Assembly (NCBI RefSeq): GCF_001421015.2 | Contig: NZ_CP013023.1 | Span: 4,636,001-4,700,000, forward strand | Direction of reading: 5' to 3' | Source of the DNA: Paenibacillus bovis | GTDB taxonomy: Bacteria > Bacillota > Bacilli > Paenibacillales > Paenibacillaceae | Length of the DNA stretch: 64,000 nt | Part shown: positions 10,918 through 21,393 of the stretch, in pieces | Position numbering within the stretch: the first letter of the stretch is position 1 | How the letters are laid out: each line of letters opens with the position of its first letter | Position numbers and translations under genes: made by a program | Notes under the pieces: model-generated | Databases searched by the model: none | Told to the model about the DNA's origin: nothing | The model's input: the letters and a program-made list of their open reading frames with translations, nothing else

Positions 10918-11991
10918 TTATCCACCGCTGGTGGAGCTGGTTGCTTTGCTGGTCTCGATATTTTTCAAATGTTCCTGATAGGTTTTGGCAAACAGATGAC
11001 TACCCGAGCCATCCTTTTTGGTCACATAATACAAGTATTCGGAGGTCTTCGGCTCCAGAGCTGCCCGGATCGCTTCAATCCCTGGATTGGCAATCGGTCC
11101 CGGCGGAAGCCCTTCATTCCGGTACGTATTGTACGGACTGTCGATTTCCAGATCCGAGTATAACAGACGTGATTTTTGCTTGCCCAGTGCATACTGGACA
11201 GTCGCATCTATCTGCAGTCTCATTTTCTTTTGAAGACGATTATCGATCACTCCGGCTACTTCGGCGCGTTCTTCCGGTACGACGACTTCGCGCTCGACCA
11301 GAGAAGCTTCGGTCAGCAGCTCATGCAGTGTCATTTTGCGTGCCTTGAGTTTGGTATCGAGATCTTTAATGCTGTTCAGATTAGTACGTGTACCTGCCAG
11401 CATATTGGCAATTACGTCTTCCTCTGTACTCTCGATCGGAAGATTGTACGTTGCCGGGAACAAATAGCCTTCCAGCGGATGAAGAATGCCTTTGCCGGTA
11501 GGTACATTCCATTCACGTGCCTGCTTGAACTGGGAAGGGTCATCGACCAGTGCCATAAACTTGGCACGATCCACGAATCCTTCACCGCTCAGCTTGTCGG
11601 CAATCTGGGTGACGGTGTATCCTTCCGGAATCGTAAACTTCATCGTTTTCGGTACAACAACCTCTGCATTATTCAGCTTGGTAATAATCTGTTCGTATGT
11701 CATTCCTGGTGTGAATTCATAATCGCCTGCTTTGAACTGACTGCCTTGACTGTTCATTTTCAGATACAGCCTGAATGCTGTTGCATTCCGGATCAGACCT
11801 TTCTCTTCCAGCTGATTGGCCAGTGTTTCACTGGAAGTTCCCTGTGCCAGTGTATAAGCGACAGGTTGCTCCGATGCAGTAGTTGGCTGCATCTCTCTCC
11901 AGCCGTATACTACGATTCCCACAATAATGATGATAATGATCAAAAACAGACAACCTAATTTGCCAGCTCGCCTACGCAATAGATATAACAT
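10918..11991 (-). CDS. mltG: Endolytic murein transglycosylase MltG (YceG-like)
   Basis: About 357 residues. A single membrane anchor (GCLFLIIIIIIVGIVVYGW) is followed by a LysM-like region (residues about 45-170) and the YceG catalytic domain. ASLVEREV holds the catalytic glutamate, and LQIDATVQYALG...YNTYRNEGLPPGPIANPG is the family signature. The enzyme cuts nascent glycan strands in the outer face of the membrane to end peptidoglycan polymerisation. A longer open frame reaches 12057, but it runs through an intrinsic terminator at 12006-12033, so the start must be later. The ATG at 11991 sits directly after AAAGGAG; a TTG at 11979 is better spaced and may be the true start. Confidence 0.92.
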   Translation of the reverse strand: MLYLLRRRAGKLGCLFLIIIIIIVGIVVYGWREMQPTTASEQPVAYTLAQGTSSETLANQLEEKGLIRNATAFRLYLKMNSQGSQFKAGDYEFTPGMTYEQIITKLNNAEVVVPKTMKFTIPEGYTVTQIADKLSGEGFVDRAKFMALVDDPSQFKQAREWNVPTGKGILHPLEGYLFPATYNLPIESTEEDVIANMLAGTRTNLNSIKDLDTKLKARKMTLHELLTEASLVEREVVVPEERAEVAGVIDNRLQKKMRLQIDATVQYALGKQKSRLLYSDLEIDSPYNTYRNEGLPPGPIANPGIEAIRAALEPKTSEYLYYVTKKDGSGSHLFAKTYQEHLKNIETSKATSSTSGG

Positions 11992-12005
11992 CTCCTTTGA
12001 CAGCC

Positions 12006-12033
12006 AAAAAGAGCGGAAAGATTCCGCTCTTTT
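12006..12033 (-). terminator. Intrinsic terminator between the DUF1292 genes and mltG
   Basis: AAAAGAGCGGAA and TTCCGCTCTTTTT form a 12-bp stem with a three-base loop, followed by a T run on the minus strand. It separates the ireB-ruvX-DUF1292 unit from mltG and argues against the longer mltG start. Confidence 0.8.
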
Positions 12034-12089
12034 CAGGTAAGTACATGAGTTGAGCACTTGATCGGACTGCGTGCTGTAACCTGCCGTGA

Positions 12090-12398
12090 TTAATCTTCAA
12101 ACGGTAATGTCAGTTCGTCATACAGCTCGGCTACATCTTCCCATTCATCGTCATCATCGATTGTTACCAGCTCCGGACGTCCTTCGGTGGAGTCGATAAT
12201 TTTGAGGATTTCTACTTCGTCCTCCGGCAGACCATTGTCTTTTTGCAATACAGCATAAGCACCGGTCTCCGTCTCAAATTCGCTGATTAGACGATAAACT
12301 GTGGTCTGGTCCTGCTCATCTGTCAATTCGATCAGCACACCATAGGCTTCCAGCAGTCTTGTTGTTAACTTGACGCTACTCGCAGAAAGATCACTCAT
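12090..12398 (-). CDS. Acidic DUF1292-like protein
   Basis: About 102 residues, strongly acidic at the C-terminus (TIDDDDEWEDVAELYDELTLPFED). The pattern ELTDEQDQTTVYRLISEFETETGAYAVLQ resembles the small DUF1292/YrzB-like family; the function is unknown. It starts four bases after the stop of a second protein of the same type, so the two are probably translated together and may be ancient duplicates. The ATG at 12398 (MSDLSASS) is chosen; an upstream ATG at 12413 would overlap the neighbour. The binding site is weak, consistent with translational coupling. Confidence 0.7.
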   Translation of the reverse strand: MSDLSASSVKLTTRLLEAYGVLIELTDEQDQTTVYRLISEFETETGAYAVLQKDNGLPEDEVEILKIIDSTEGRPELVTIDDDDEWEDVAELYDELTLPFED

Positions 12399-12402
12399 CG
12401 GT

Positions 12403-12699
12403 TTATTCACCATCCAATTCAGCAACTAATGTATTGAAGGTTTCTTCAACAATCTGCCATTCCGCTTCATCTTCAATGATGTACAGCTTCAGATCGTCTT
12501 CTTCCTCTTCATATCGGAACGCATATACTTCATCGGTATCGTCCTCTGTGGCTTCCATAGGCACGACCATCATATATTTGGCGTCCGAACCGTCGACTTC
12601 GAATTTCATGATGACTTCAAATTCTTCTTCATTACCCTCATCATCAGGAATGTAAATAATTTCTGGTTCGTCCTCAAGCAAATTTTGATCCTTCGCCAT
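12403..12699 (-). CDS. yrzB: DUF1292 family protein, YrzB-like
   Basis: 98 residues, very acidic (IIYIPDDEGNEEEFEVIMKFEVDG...YAFRYEEEEDDLKLYIIEDEAEW). This is the DUF1292 pattern of YrzB, which sits next to ruvX in many Bacillales. Function is unknown. AGGTGAGGGTGG before the ATG at 12699 (MAKDQNLL) is a good binding site; a GTG at 12714 would overlap the ruvX stop and is less likely. The gene follows ruvX by 11 bp and precedes the related acidic gene by four, so the group behaves as one operon with ireB and ruvX. Confidence 0.85.
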   Translation of the reverse strand: MAKDQNLLEDEPEIIYIPDDEGNEEEFEVIMKFEVDGSDAKYMMVVPMEATEDDTDEVYAFRYEEEEDDLKLYIIEDEAEWQIVEETFNTLVAELDGE

Positions 12700-12710
12700 A
12701 TTAACCACCC

Positions 12711-13127
12711 TCACCTTTTACTTTTAGAATCCAAGTAATTTTGTAGTATCAAGCTTGCGGCCATTTTATCAACGACCTGCTTGCGTTTCTTGCGACTTAC
12801 ATCAGCCTCAATCAATGTGCGCTCGGCTGACATCGTTGTAAGCCTCTCATCCCATAGGTGAACAGGCAGCTGCACAGATTCCCGAAGATGTTCTGCAAAA
12901 TCGATACATATTTGACCACGGGGACCGACAGAACCGTTCATATTCTTGGGAAGTCCAACCACAATCTCGCTGATCTCATATTCCTGTATGAGTTCGGCGA
13001 TACGCTCGTCAACCTGGGGATTGCGCTGACGGTCGATGACTTCGACTCCCTGAGCGGTCCAACCGAATGCGTCGCTGACAGCGACACCGATCCGGCGGTC
13101 TCCATAATCCAGTCCTAATATTTTCAT
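12711..13127 (-). CDS. ruvX: Putative pre-16S rRNA nuclease / Holliday junction resolvase-like RuvX (YqgF)
   Basis: 138 residues, the normal size. The RNase H-like fold shows LGLDYGDRRIGVAVSD at the N-terminus (first catalytic Asp), GLPKNMNGSVGPR in the middle and VHLWDERLTT (acidic catalytic residues) near residue 100. E. coli YqgF matures the 5' end of 16S rRNA; a role in Holliday junction resolution has been proposed for the family. GGAG eight bases before the start at 13127 supports the ATG. It lies 16 bp after ireB and just before yrzB, the standard ireB-ruvX-yrzB order of Firmicutes downstream of alaS. Confidence 0.93.
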   Translation of the reverse strand: MKILGLDYGDRRIGVAVSDAFGWTAQGVEVIDRQRNPQVDERIAELIQEYEISEIVVGLPKNMNGSVGPRGQICIDFAEHLRESVQLPVHLWDERLTTMSAERTLIEADVSRKKRKQVVDKMAASLILQNYLDSKSKR

Positions 13128-13143
13128 TGCGTACGCTCCGCTT

Positions 13144-13404
13144 CTACCGATGACTGGCCAGGTAGGAACGGACCAGTTCTTCTATTAATTCATCCCGCTC
13201 TTTTTTGCCGATCAGGCTTCGTGCATTGTTATGACGGGGAATATAAGCGGGGTCCCCCGAAATAAGATAGCCGACAATCTGATTGATCGGATTGTACTCT
13301 TTCTCAACCAGTGCATCGTACACGGTGAGTAGTATTTCCTGTGAGGAGCTCTCGTGCTCATCGCCCTTCACGCTAAACTTGACTGTTTTGTCCATGGAGT
13401 CCAC
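13144..13404 (-). CDS. ireB: IreB family regulatory phosphoprotein (YrzL)
   Basis: 86 residues. The core [46 protein letters not shown] is the DUF965/IreB signature. In Enterococcus, IreB is a substrate of the Ser/Thr kinase IreK, phosphorylated at N-terminal threonines, and it tunes cephalosporin resistance; the Thr in MDKTVKF is the likely counterpart. A GTG at 13404 is chosen because AGGTG lies seven bases upstream; the ATG at 13395 is a possible alternative. It heads the ireB-ruvX-yrzB group. The 513-bp gap upstream, before the alaS stop, carries a large inverted repeat. Confidence 0.9.
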   Translation of the reverse strand: MDSMDKTVKFSVKGDEHESSSQEILLTVYDALVEKEYNPINQIVGYLISGDPAYIPRHNNARSLIGKKERDELIEELVRSYLASHR

Positions 13405-13587
13405 TCGCTGACACCTCGCTTTTCGGAAAAAGTGTTTGCTCACACGCTTCCTCAAAATGGAATCCCCTGATGTTCATGTTGATTCTTCCTCATCATAACA
13501 CATCAAGGGATATACAAGAAATATTTACGCTAAAACAAATCAAAAAGTTACAATTTTTTGAAAAGTCTGTGTAGAGAAATGCGGCTA

Positions 13588-13732
13588 GGTGCAGCAAGCG
13601 CTGCGGAAAGGGATAGGGCACGTCCTCAGGGGGAGCACAGGAATCTTTGGAGCAGAGGGAAATGAAGATTCCTGTGCTCCAATATCGTCCTTTGCCCTAT
13701 TCCCTTGTCTTCGCTCTGCGCTTATTGCATCA
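13588..13732. other. Large imperfect inverted repeat between alaS and ireB
   Basis: The core arms GGAGCACAGGAATCTT (13632-13647) and AAGATTCCTGTGCTCC (13665-13680) are perfect complements of 16 bp around a 17-base loop. They are flanked by GGGATAGGGCA (13610-13620) against TGCCCTATTCCC (13693-13704), and then by GCAGCAAGCGC against GCGCTTATTGC-type sequence further out. The whole element can fold into one hairpin of about 145 nt. No T tract follows, so a simple terminator is unlikely; a small repeat element or structured RNA is possible. Nothing else was recognised between 13405 and 13917. Confidence 0.7.
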
Positions 13733-13917
13733 GCCGGTAGTACAACAGATTTTTAAATTGAATTGTAGGTAAAGCATACAACATGATAGGTCGTTCCGAT
13801 ATTCAAATGTTTTAGGCATTTACAAGATCATTTGTAAACCTGCTCCCATAATCACTGGTGACAGATTGGATATCTGTACTTTGGGATGATTATATGGCAG
13901 ATTGCAGAACTTATAAA

Positions 13918-16545
13918 TTAGATCGATGCAACGTGTTTTTTGGCTGCTTCGATAGCTTCGTTCAGCTTGGAAGCATCTTTACCGCCGGCTTGAGCCATAT
14001 CCGGACGGCCGCCGCCACCACCGCCGCAGATAGCTGCGACTTCTTTGACCAGTTTGCCGGCATGCAGTCCGCGCTCGATACCGGATTTTGGTACGACAAC
14101 GACAAAGTTGACTTTATCGTCGATCGCTGCGCCCAGTACGAGTACAGCTTCCGGCAGTTTGCCTTTGAGTTCGTCGGCCAGACCGCGCAGAGCGTCCATG
14201 CTGGATACGCTGACTGCTGTTGCCAGCAATTGTGTCTCGCCGATCATTTCGGCTTTGTCGGTCAGCTGTCCGGCTTCGATCAGGCTCAGCTTGCTTTGCA
14301 GGGATTCGTTCTCACGGCCCAGCTCACGCAGCTGCTGGTTCAGTGCTTCTACCCGTTTTGGTACATCATGCACATTGGATTTCAGCTGTACAGCAGCCTG
14401 CTTGAGCAGATCCAGCTGGCTGTCCAGGAACATATACGCCAGACGTCCGGTTACCGCTTCGATCCGGCGTACACCAGAGCCGATACCGCTCTCGGATACG
14501 ATTTTGAACAGACCGATCTGCGAGGTATTCAGTACGTGACAACCTCCGCACAGCTCGATGCTGTAATCGCCGATTTTGACGACACGTACGATATCGCCGT
14601 ATTTCTCGCCGAACAAGGCCATAGCGCCCAGTTCTTTGGCTTCATCGATACCCATATAGTTAATCTCTACGTCCAATGCTTTCCAGATTTCCTGGTTGAC
14701 ACGACGCTCTACATCAGCCAACTCTTCCGGTGTAATGCTGCTGAAGTGGGAGAAGTCAAAGCGCAGACGCTCGGCTTCGACCAGGGAACCTGCCTGGTTG
14801 GCATGGTTACCCAGCACTTCTTTGAGTGCTTTGTGCATCAGGTGAGTCGCTGTATGGTTTTTGATAATATCATTGCGGTTCGGTGCATCGACCTGAGCGG
14901 TAACCACGTCACCGACAGCCAGTTCGCCGGAGCTTACTGTTACGATATGAACCGATTGTCCACGTGGTGCCTTGAACAGGGTTTCTACCGAAGCTTCTAC
15001 CTTGTCACTGCTCAGCAGACCAAGATCGCTGACCTGACCGCCACTCTCTGCATAGAAAGGAGTCACATCGAGAATAACCTGGACCGATTCACCTGCACCT
15101 GCTTTTTCTACAAAAGCATCGTCTTTGATAATGGCTGCTACTGTAGATTGTACGGTCAGCTGCTCATAACCGATAAATTCGCTCTTGCCTTCAAAGTCGG
15201 ACAATACGCCGCCCTGTACTTTCATGCTGCCGCTATCCTGACGGGCTGCACGTGCACGGGTACGCTGCTCCTGCATGGATGCATCGAATCCTTCACGATC
15301 GACGGTCAGGCCATTTTCCAGTGCATAGTCTTCTGTCAGATCGAACGGGAAACCGTACGTATCATACAATTTGAATGCATCTGCACCGCTAATTACATTT
15401 TGTCCCTGCTGTTTGGCCTGCTCTGCCAGTTCAGCCAGAATATTCAGACCATCGGACAGTGTCTCGTGGAAACGCTCTTCCTCGGTACGAATAATTTTCT
15501 CGATATATTCACGCTGCTCGACAACGGTTGGATAGTATACACCCATTACATCCCCAACGGTTTTGACGAGACTGAACAGGAATGGCTTGTCCAGACCGAT
15601 TACTTTACCGTACCGAACCGCACGACGCAGCAGACGGCGGATTACATAACCGCGTCCTTCATTGGAAGGCAGTACGCCATCACCGACAGCAAAAGTTACC
15701 GTACGCACATGGTCAGCAATAACTTTGAGTGCTACATCGGTCTCTTCATTTTGCTTGTAGGTTACACCGGCGATTTGAGCCGTTTCCTGAATCATCGGCT
15801 GGAACAGATCCGTGTCAAAGTTGGAATCCACATCCTGGATAATGGAAGCAAAACGCTCCAGACCTGCACCTGTATCGATATTTTTGTTAGGCAGCGGTGT
15901 ATAGCTGCCGTCTTTGTTATGGTTAAACTGGGAGAATACAAGGTTCCATACTTCCAGGAAACGCTCATTCTCGCCGCCCGGATACATTTCCGGATCACTT
16001 GGGTCCAGCTTGCCATAGGCATCGCCGCGATCATAGAAAATCTCGGTACAAGGACCACATGGGCCTTCACCGATATCCCAGAAGTTGTCTTCCAGCTTGA
16101 TGATGCGCTCTGCAGGCAGACCGATTTTCTCATTCCACAGTTTGAATGCTTCTTCGTCTTCCGGGTATACCGTTACAGACAGGCGCTCCGGATCGAAGCC
16201 GATCCACTCTTTGCCGGTCAGGAATTCCCATGCCCAGGTAATCGCTTCCTCTTTGAAATAATCGCCGATGGAGAAGTTACCCAGCATCTCGAAGAACGTA
16301 TGGTGACGACGGGTTTTACCCACGTTTTCAATATCATTGGTACGAATACATTTTTGCGAGTTCGTAATACGCGGATTTTCCGGTTTGACGCGACCGTCAA
16401 AATACGCTTTGAGTGGAGCCATACCGGCGTTGATCCACAACAGAGAGGGATCGTTGTTTGGCACGAGCGGTGCACTCGGCTCAACGTTATGTCCTTTGCT
16501 TTCAAAAAAAGCGAGCCATTTGGAACGAATTTCACTTGCTTTCAT
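13918..16545 (-). CDS. alaS: Alanine--tRNA ligase
   Basis: 875 residues, full length. Order: class II catalytic core ([42 protein letters not shown]), tRNA-recognition region, editing domain with zinc ligands ([12 protein letters not shown] and ELCGGCHV), coiled coil and a C-terminal DHHA1 domain ending in a [15 protein letters not shown] loop. It charges tRNA-Ala and hydrolyses Ser- and Gly-tRNA-Ala. AAGGAGG upstream of 16545 supports the start. A promoter at 16796-16824 and a leader with competing hairpins precede it. Codon bias is strong enough to leave a nearly 900-codon open frame on the opposite strand. Confidence 0.98.
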   Translation of the reverse strand: MKASEIRSKWLAFFESKGHNVEPSAPLVPNNDPSLLWINAGMAPLKAYFDGRVKPENPRITNSQKCIRTNDIENVGKTRRHHTFFEMLGNFSIGDYFKEEAITWAWEFLTGKEWIGFDPERLSVTVYPEDEEAFKLWNEKIGLPAERIIKLEDNFWDIGEGPCGPCTEIFYDRGDAYGKLDPSDPEMYPGGENERFLEVWNLVFSQFNHNKDGSYTPLPNKNIDTGAGLERFASIIQDVDSNFDTDLFQPMIQETAQIAGVTYKQNEETDVALKVIADHVRTVTFAVGDGVLPSNEGRGYVIRRLLRRAVRYGKVIGLDKPFLFSLVKTVGDVMGVYYPTVVEQREYIEKIIRTEEERFHETLSDGLNILAELAEQAKQQGQNVISGADAFKLYDTYGFPFDLTEDYALENGLTVDREGFDASMQEQRTRARAARQDSGSMKVQGGVLSDFEGKSEFIGYEQLTVQSTVAAIIKDDAFVEKAGAGESVQVILDVTPFYAESGGQVSDLGLLSSDKVEASVETLFKAPRGQSVHIVTVSSGELAVGDVVTAQVDAPNRNDIIKNHTATHLMHKALKEVLGNHANQAGSLVEAERLRFDFSHFSSITPEELADVERRVNQEIWKALDVEINYMGIDEAKELGAMALFGEKYGDIVRVVKIGDYSIELCGGCHVLNTSQIGLFKIVSESGIGSGVRRIEAVTGRLAYMFLDSQLDLLKQAAVQLKSNVHDVPKRVEALNQQLRELGRENESLQSKLSLIEAGQLTDKAEMIGETQLLATAVSVSSMDALRGLADELKGKLPEAVLVLGAAIDDKVNFVVVVPKSGIERGLHAGKLVKEVAAICGGGGGGRPDMAQAGGKDASKLNEAIEAAKKHVASI

Positions 16546-16611
16546 AAGTAATGAGCCTCCTTGGGGGTATGGACAGCATTTCGCAAAATGCTATGTAACA
16601 GCCTTAAAATC

Positions 16612-16704
16612 TAAAAAACGCCCCTGTCAAAGATCAGGGACGGTATTCTTGTATTCCGTACAGCGGTGTATCCCTGCAACCCTTTTTTATTATGCAAAGG
16701 CTGG
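16612..16704 (-). promoter_or_regulatory. Attenuator-like alaS leader with divergent T-box antiterminator
   Basis: On the minus strand the leader contains CAGGGATACACCGC (about 16662-16675), then CCGTCCCTG, CAGGGGCG and a T run just before 16612. CAGGGA can pair with TCCCTG (antiterminator) or TCCCTG can pair with CAGGGG (terminator), which are mutually exclusive. A T-box reads AGGG-UGGNACC-GCG; here the bulge is AUACACC, so ACC and flanks are kept but the tRNA-pairing UGGN is not. A second hairpin (AGCATTT/AAATGCT) lies near the ribosome site. Regulation by attenuation is inferred; the ligand is uncertain. Confidence 0.55.
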
Positions 16705-16795
16705 TGAACAACAGGCATTAACCCACTGTATATCCAAATTACACAAATTTATTGGCATGATCCGGGATTTCACGGCTTTTTCAACAACCTATATC

Positions 16796-16824
16796 AGTAT
16801 ATCCAGCGTGCGAAAGTCTGTCAA
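16796..16824 (-). promoter_or_regulatory. Sigma-A promoter of alaS
   Basis: On the minus strand, a perfect TTGACA (16819-16824) and TATACT (16796-16801) are exactly 17 bp apart. This gives a leader of about 240 nt before the alaS start. Between 16825 and 17040 nothing was recognised beyond a short GGCC/GGCC dyad followed by Ts, possibly a terminator for the gene at 17041. Confidence 0.75.
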
Positions 16825-17040
16825 TCGTACACCGCACAGCATCCTTTATCTTATCATCATCCCTGTTATTCATAACGCCGTGGTACAAAAAGGCCTCCGG
16901 CCGATTCGCTGTACATCACTATGGAGGTACGCAATCTGCCGGGGCCTGTGTCATTAGCCTGCTGCTATATAAAGGGTATGTATCCTGCTAAGATTGCATA
17001 GCTGCGGCCATGACCACTATCTGTCATCATGTGTAAATGT

Positions 17041-17247
17041 TCACGAGGACATCTGCGCGTGAGCAGATGCAGCTACCGGCTTCTCAATGAACAGATCGTC
17101 CAGCGAACTGAGCGTGCCATCCTCTTCCACCTGATACACTGACATTTTGCCGCCGTTCACCGTCAGCTCAATAAAGCAGCCCCAGCAATAGAACTGGTGG
17201 GAACCGATCTTGCCGATATCTTTGGAACTACAGTTTGGACATTTCAC
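17041..17247 (-). CDS. Small zinc-ribbon protein
   Basis: 68 residues. Two CxxC knuckles, CPNC (residues 3-6) and CWGC (21-24), form a zinc ribbon; the rest is a short beta-rich domain and a polar tail. GGAG a few bases before the ATG at 17247 supports the start. I do not recognise a named family. Zinc ribbons of this size often bind nucleic acid or a protein partner. It lies between alaS and the PRC-barrel gene, on the same strand as both but with gaps of about 490 and 144 bp, so its transcript is unclear. Confidence 0.7.
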   Translation of the reverse strand: MKCPNCSSKDIGKIGSHQFYCWGCFIELTVNGGKMSVYQVEEDGTLSSLDDLFIEKPVAASAHAQMSS

Positions 17248-17391
17248 TCCGCGCTCACCCTATCCGTCTAAAAGTTTGGGCAGTTGACCCATCCTTCTGG
17301 CGCCTGTCCTGATTGTCCCACACCGCAAAATACCAGGTATCCTGTGTCTGCTATAATCAGAATTCACCGTCCATACAGTATCAACTGCAAA

Positions 17392-17901
17392 TCAAAGGCA
17401 TTCCTCCAGCCGCTGATCACTGGCCATCGGCGCCAATATGGCGCTTTCACCGAAAGCAATCTGGCTGCTGACAGGGAGCCATTTTCGGCCGCCAATCAAA
17501 TCCGAGATAAAACCGTCACTAATTTCAATCCCGGTAATGCTTTTACCCAGTTCCGGATTAAAGTAAACATCCGAGACATAGCCCAGTCTTGCCCCTTCAC
17601 TGGTCAAAACAGGCATGTCCTTGATTTTGCTGTCTCCGAGAAGAAATGTATGCTTGATATCGTCAGCCGCCACCTGGCGTACTGCCTGTTGATTACGAAT
17701 CATAATAGCGTCCTCTCCATGGGACACAATATCCTCCCAAAGAATGGTACGCACCTGCAGTGAAAATAACCCTTTGCCTTCCAGCTCAAAGCCCTGGACA
17801 GACCAGTCTTCCCCTAAGATGAAATCATGAACCTTGCCAAGCTGTTTGCCATCCTCAATATCAAATACGGCAAGCCCGATCATTCCTTGCATCTTCAACA
17901 C
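17392..17901 (-). CDS. yrrD: PRC-barrel domain protein, YrrD-like
   Basis: 169 residues with two PRC-barrel repeats: MIGLAVFDIEDGKQLGKVHDFILGED...GFELEG near the N-terminus and PVLTSEGARLGYVSDVYFNPELGKSITGIEIS in the second half. PRC barrels occur in photosynthetic reaction centres and RimM and usually mediate protein or RNA contacts; the Bacillus homologue YrrD has no settled function. A GTG at 17901 is chosen because AGGAGG stands eight bases before it. The open frame extends to 18003 but the extra residues look unlike the family. It is the next gene downstream of the cysteine desulfurase, 120 bp away. Confidence 0.85.
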   Translation of the reverse strand: MLKMQGMIGLAVFDIEDGKQLGKVHDFILGEDWSVQGFELEGKGLFSLQVRTILWEDIVSHGEDAIMIRNQQAVRQVAADDIKHTFLLGDSKIKDMPVLTSEGARLGYVSDVYFNPELGKSITGIEISDGFISDLIGGRKWLPVSSQIAFGESAILAPMASDQRLEECL

Positions 17902-18021
17902 TGGCAGGACCTCCTTATCGCACAAATTGCGCAGGTGAGAATATGCATTCCTTCCTGCCCGGCTGTTGGCGTCGTCTGACCTCTTCCCTCCCTTAGTCAC
18001 CATACAGGGGAGCCCTGATCA

Positions 18022-19167
18022 TTATTTACGTACGCGTTTTAGAATGGTTGCAATTTTTTGGGCGGTGCGTTCTATTTCTTCCCTAGTATTACCCATGCCA
18101 AAGCTGAAGCGAATCGCCGAATGCAGTACATTTTCCGAGAGATTCATCGCCTGCAGCACATGGGAAATCTCCAACGAACCGGAGGTACAAGCCGATCCGC
18201 TCGCCGCCGCAATAGATTCCATATCCAGATTCATCAGCATCGTCTCGCTGTTTACGCCTGGGAAGCTGATATTCAGGATATGCGGCAGGGAATGAGTCAG
18301 TGGCGTATTGATAACAAAAGCATCGACGCCTGCTTCCTGCTCCAGCATCTCGATCATGAGTCTGCGCAGACCATCCAGTTGCTCCTGACGAGCTTCCAGC
18401 TGATCGGTCGCCAGTTCGACCGCTTTGCCAAATCCGGCGATTCCTGCGAGATTCTCGGTACCGGCACGGCGTTTGCGTTCCTGTAATCCACCATGTAGCA
18501 GTGGCTCCAGCTTGGTTCCCTGACGTACATACAGCGCGCCAATTCCCTGTGGACCGTTGATTTTGTGGGAAGAAAAGCTGATCAGATCCACCGGCAGTTC
18601 GCTGCAGTTGATCGGTACAGCGCCCAATGCCTGCACCGCATCAGTATGAAATACAACACCGTGCTCTCGTGCCATATTACCAATCTCGGTAATCGGCTGC
18701 AGTGTACCGACTTCATTATTGCCGAACATAATACTGATCAAAATGGTATCCGGGCGAATCGCGGCCTGTACATCATCGGGATTTACGCGACCGGTCGCAT
18801 CTACAGGCAGATAGGTCACTTCATAACCGCGGCTCTCCAGTGCTGCGCACGCATGCAGAACAGCATGGTGCTCGATCTGTGAAGTAATAATATGACGTCC
18901 CTGCTCTCTGAGAGCTTCGGCAGTTCCAAACAGCGCCATATTATCACTCTCGGTGCCACCGGCAGTGAATACCAGTTCGTTGGGATGACACCCCAAACGG
19001 GCAGCGATATTGTCGCGCGCACTGCTGACAATCCGCTTGGCTGCGCGGCCAAAAGAGTGCACGCTGGATGCATTGCCATGCGTTCCTGTCATTACTTCCA
19101 CCATCGTCTGAGCTACCTCCGGATGAACCGGGGTTGAAGCGGCATGATCAAGATAAATAGATTTCAT
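18022..19167 (-). CDS. yrvO: Cysteine desulfurase (YrvO/IscS-like)
   Basis: 381 residues. A PLP-dependent class V aminotransferase fold: YLDHAASTPVHPEV at the start, ITSQIEHHAVL, HTDAVQALG (Asp binding the pyridine N), SFSSHKINGPQG (the PLP lysine) and SGSACTSGS (the mobile catalytic cysteine). It removes sulfur from cysteine as a persulfide; the Bacillus homologue passes it to MnmA for tRNA 2-thiouridine. The start is ATG 19167 (MKSIYLDH), with AGGTGAC upstream. It is separated from cymR by a terminator and is opposite in direction to mnmA, so the usual cymR-yrvO-mnmA operon is broken here. Confidence 0.94.
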   Translation of the reverse strand: MKSIYLDHAASTPVHPEVAQTMVEVMTGTHGNASSVHSFGRAAKRIVSSARDNIAARLGCHPNELVFTAGGTESDNMALFGTAEALREQGRHIITSQIEHHAVLHACAALESRGYEVTYLPVDATGRVNPDDVQAAIRPDTILISIMFGNNEVGTLQPITEIGNMAREHGVVFHTDAVQALGAVPINCSELPVDLISFSSHKINGPQGIGALYVRQGTKLEPLLHGGLQERKRRAGTENLAGIAGFGKAVELATDQLEARQEQLDGLRRLMIEMLEQEAGVDAFVINTPLTHSLPHILNISFPGVNSETMLMNLDMESIAAASGSACTSGSLEISHVLQAMNLSENVLHSAIRFSFGMGNTREEIERTAQKIATILKRVRK

Positions 19168-19270
19168 TATATAGTCACCTGAACTTTCATGGGAGATGGT
19201 AAATTTAGGAACAAACACTTAAATATATATTAATTAAATCAATAACGTCGGTAGTATTCAGCAGAACGAC

Positions 19271-19314
19271 AAAAAACGGAAGGGGTAGCCTGATTAGGCA
19301 ATGTACCCTTCCGT
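19271..19314 (-). terminator. Intrinsic terminator between cymR and yrvO
   Basis: On the minus strand, ACGGAAGGGTA pairs with TACCCCTTCCGT (one bulge) and is followed by TTTTTTG. It lies 100 bp after the cymR stop, so yrvO probably has its own promoter. Confidence 0.88.
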
Positions 19315-19415
19315 TATCCGTTATGCTACAGCTGCCGAATGTCCGAAGCCGCCTCTATTCAGCGCTCCGGTGCATCCGGCAGGGTATCTCGTTACCGGTC
19401 AGGATATGACTGGCT

Positions 19416-19835
19416 TTAGATGTAGAACATGTAGTTGTCTTCCTGCCCCTGTTCACGGTAAGTGATCAGGTCCTGCAGGGTCGTGGAATCGATAACGCCT
19501 GCAATAGCATCGCGAATCTGCATCCACAGATGACGCTTGGCCGCTACATCCTCATCGGTAAAGTCAACGACCGAAATCGGACCTTCCAGTACGCGGATAA
19601 CTTCACCGGCTGTAATCTGTTCCGGTTCGCGGGACAAAATATAGCCGCCGTAGGCACCACGGATACTTTTGACCAGACCGGCATTACGTAGCGGTGCAAT
19701 CAATTGCTCCAGATAATGCTCGGACAGCTGGTTTTTCTCGGCGATACTTTTGAGGGAAGTTGGACCTTCGCCAAAACGGCCGGCCAGCTCCATCATAATT
19801 GTCAGACCATAACGTCCTTTGGTTGAAATTTTCAT
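19416..19835 (-). CDS. cymR: Rrf2-family repressor CymR
   Basis: 139 residues. MKISTKGRYGLTIMMELAGRFGEGPTSLKSIAEKNQLSEHYLEQLIAPLRNAGLVKSIRGAYGGYILSR is the winged-helix DNA-binding part of the Rrf2 family. The iron-sulfur cysteines of IscR/NsrR-type members are missing, which fits CymR, the cysteine-metabolism repressor that works with CysK in Bacillus. The start at 19835 has GAGGTG six bases upstream. It sits next to the desulfurase as in Bacillus and is divergent from mnmA, with 248 bp of shared upstream sequence in which no confident operator was identified. Confidence 0.9.
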   Translation of the reverse strand: MKISTKGRYGLTIMMELAGRFGEGPTSLKSIAEKNQLSEHYLEQLIAPLRNAGLVKSIRGAYGGYILSREPEQITAGEVIRVLEGPISVVDFTDEDVAAKRHLWMQIRDAIAGVIDSTTLQDLITYREQGQEDNYMFYI

Positions 19836-20077
19836 TAAGAACACCTCATCTTAGATTTGACCAAAATCACGAAAGATTATTGCTTTATTTAGTAAGAGGA
19901 ATTATAATTAGCAGTTGCATATCCGTTACGCACTTTCAATAATTCAGTGTATTCCGATCTTTATTCTTACCTATCGTAACATAGATATGCAGGGTATGGG
20001 AAATTATTCATTATTCGAGTTTTAACGACATATAGAGCTGTCCGGGAGACAGCCCAATTCTTTTATCAGGGAAGTGA

Positions 20078-21208
<1,131 letters not shown>

Positions 21209-21393
21209 TTGTATTTCGACAGTTGCAGTGCATTTCCAAAATGCTGCTTGGCAAAACCGTAATCAAATCCATTTTTTTCCTGTTTTATCGTTTGGCATGG
21301 AGATAGATCGTGTAAAACAAATACAGGGAGAGTAACGGTTGATTGTTGGTTGGACAGAATGTATTCCTGAGATATACCTTGTATTGAAAACAG

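Noticed and set aside
11992..12057. Longer mltG start
   Set aside because: The extra codons run through an intrinsic terminator (12006-12033), and the residues lack family similarity.
13858..16551. 897-codon open frame opposite alaS
   Set aside because: Same cause as for ilvD. AlaS on the minus strand is complete and has all motifs and a ribosome site.
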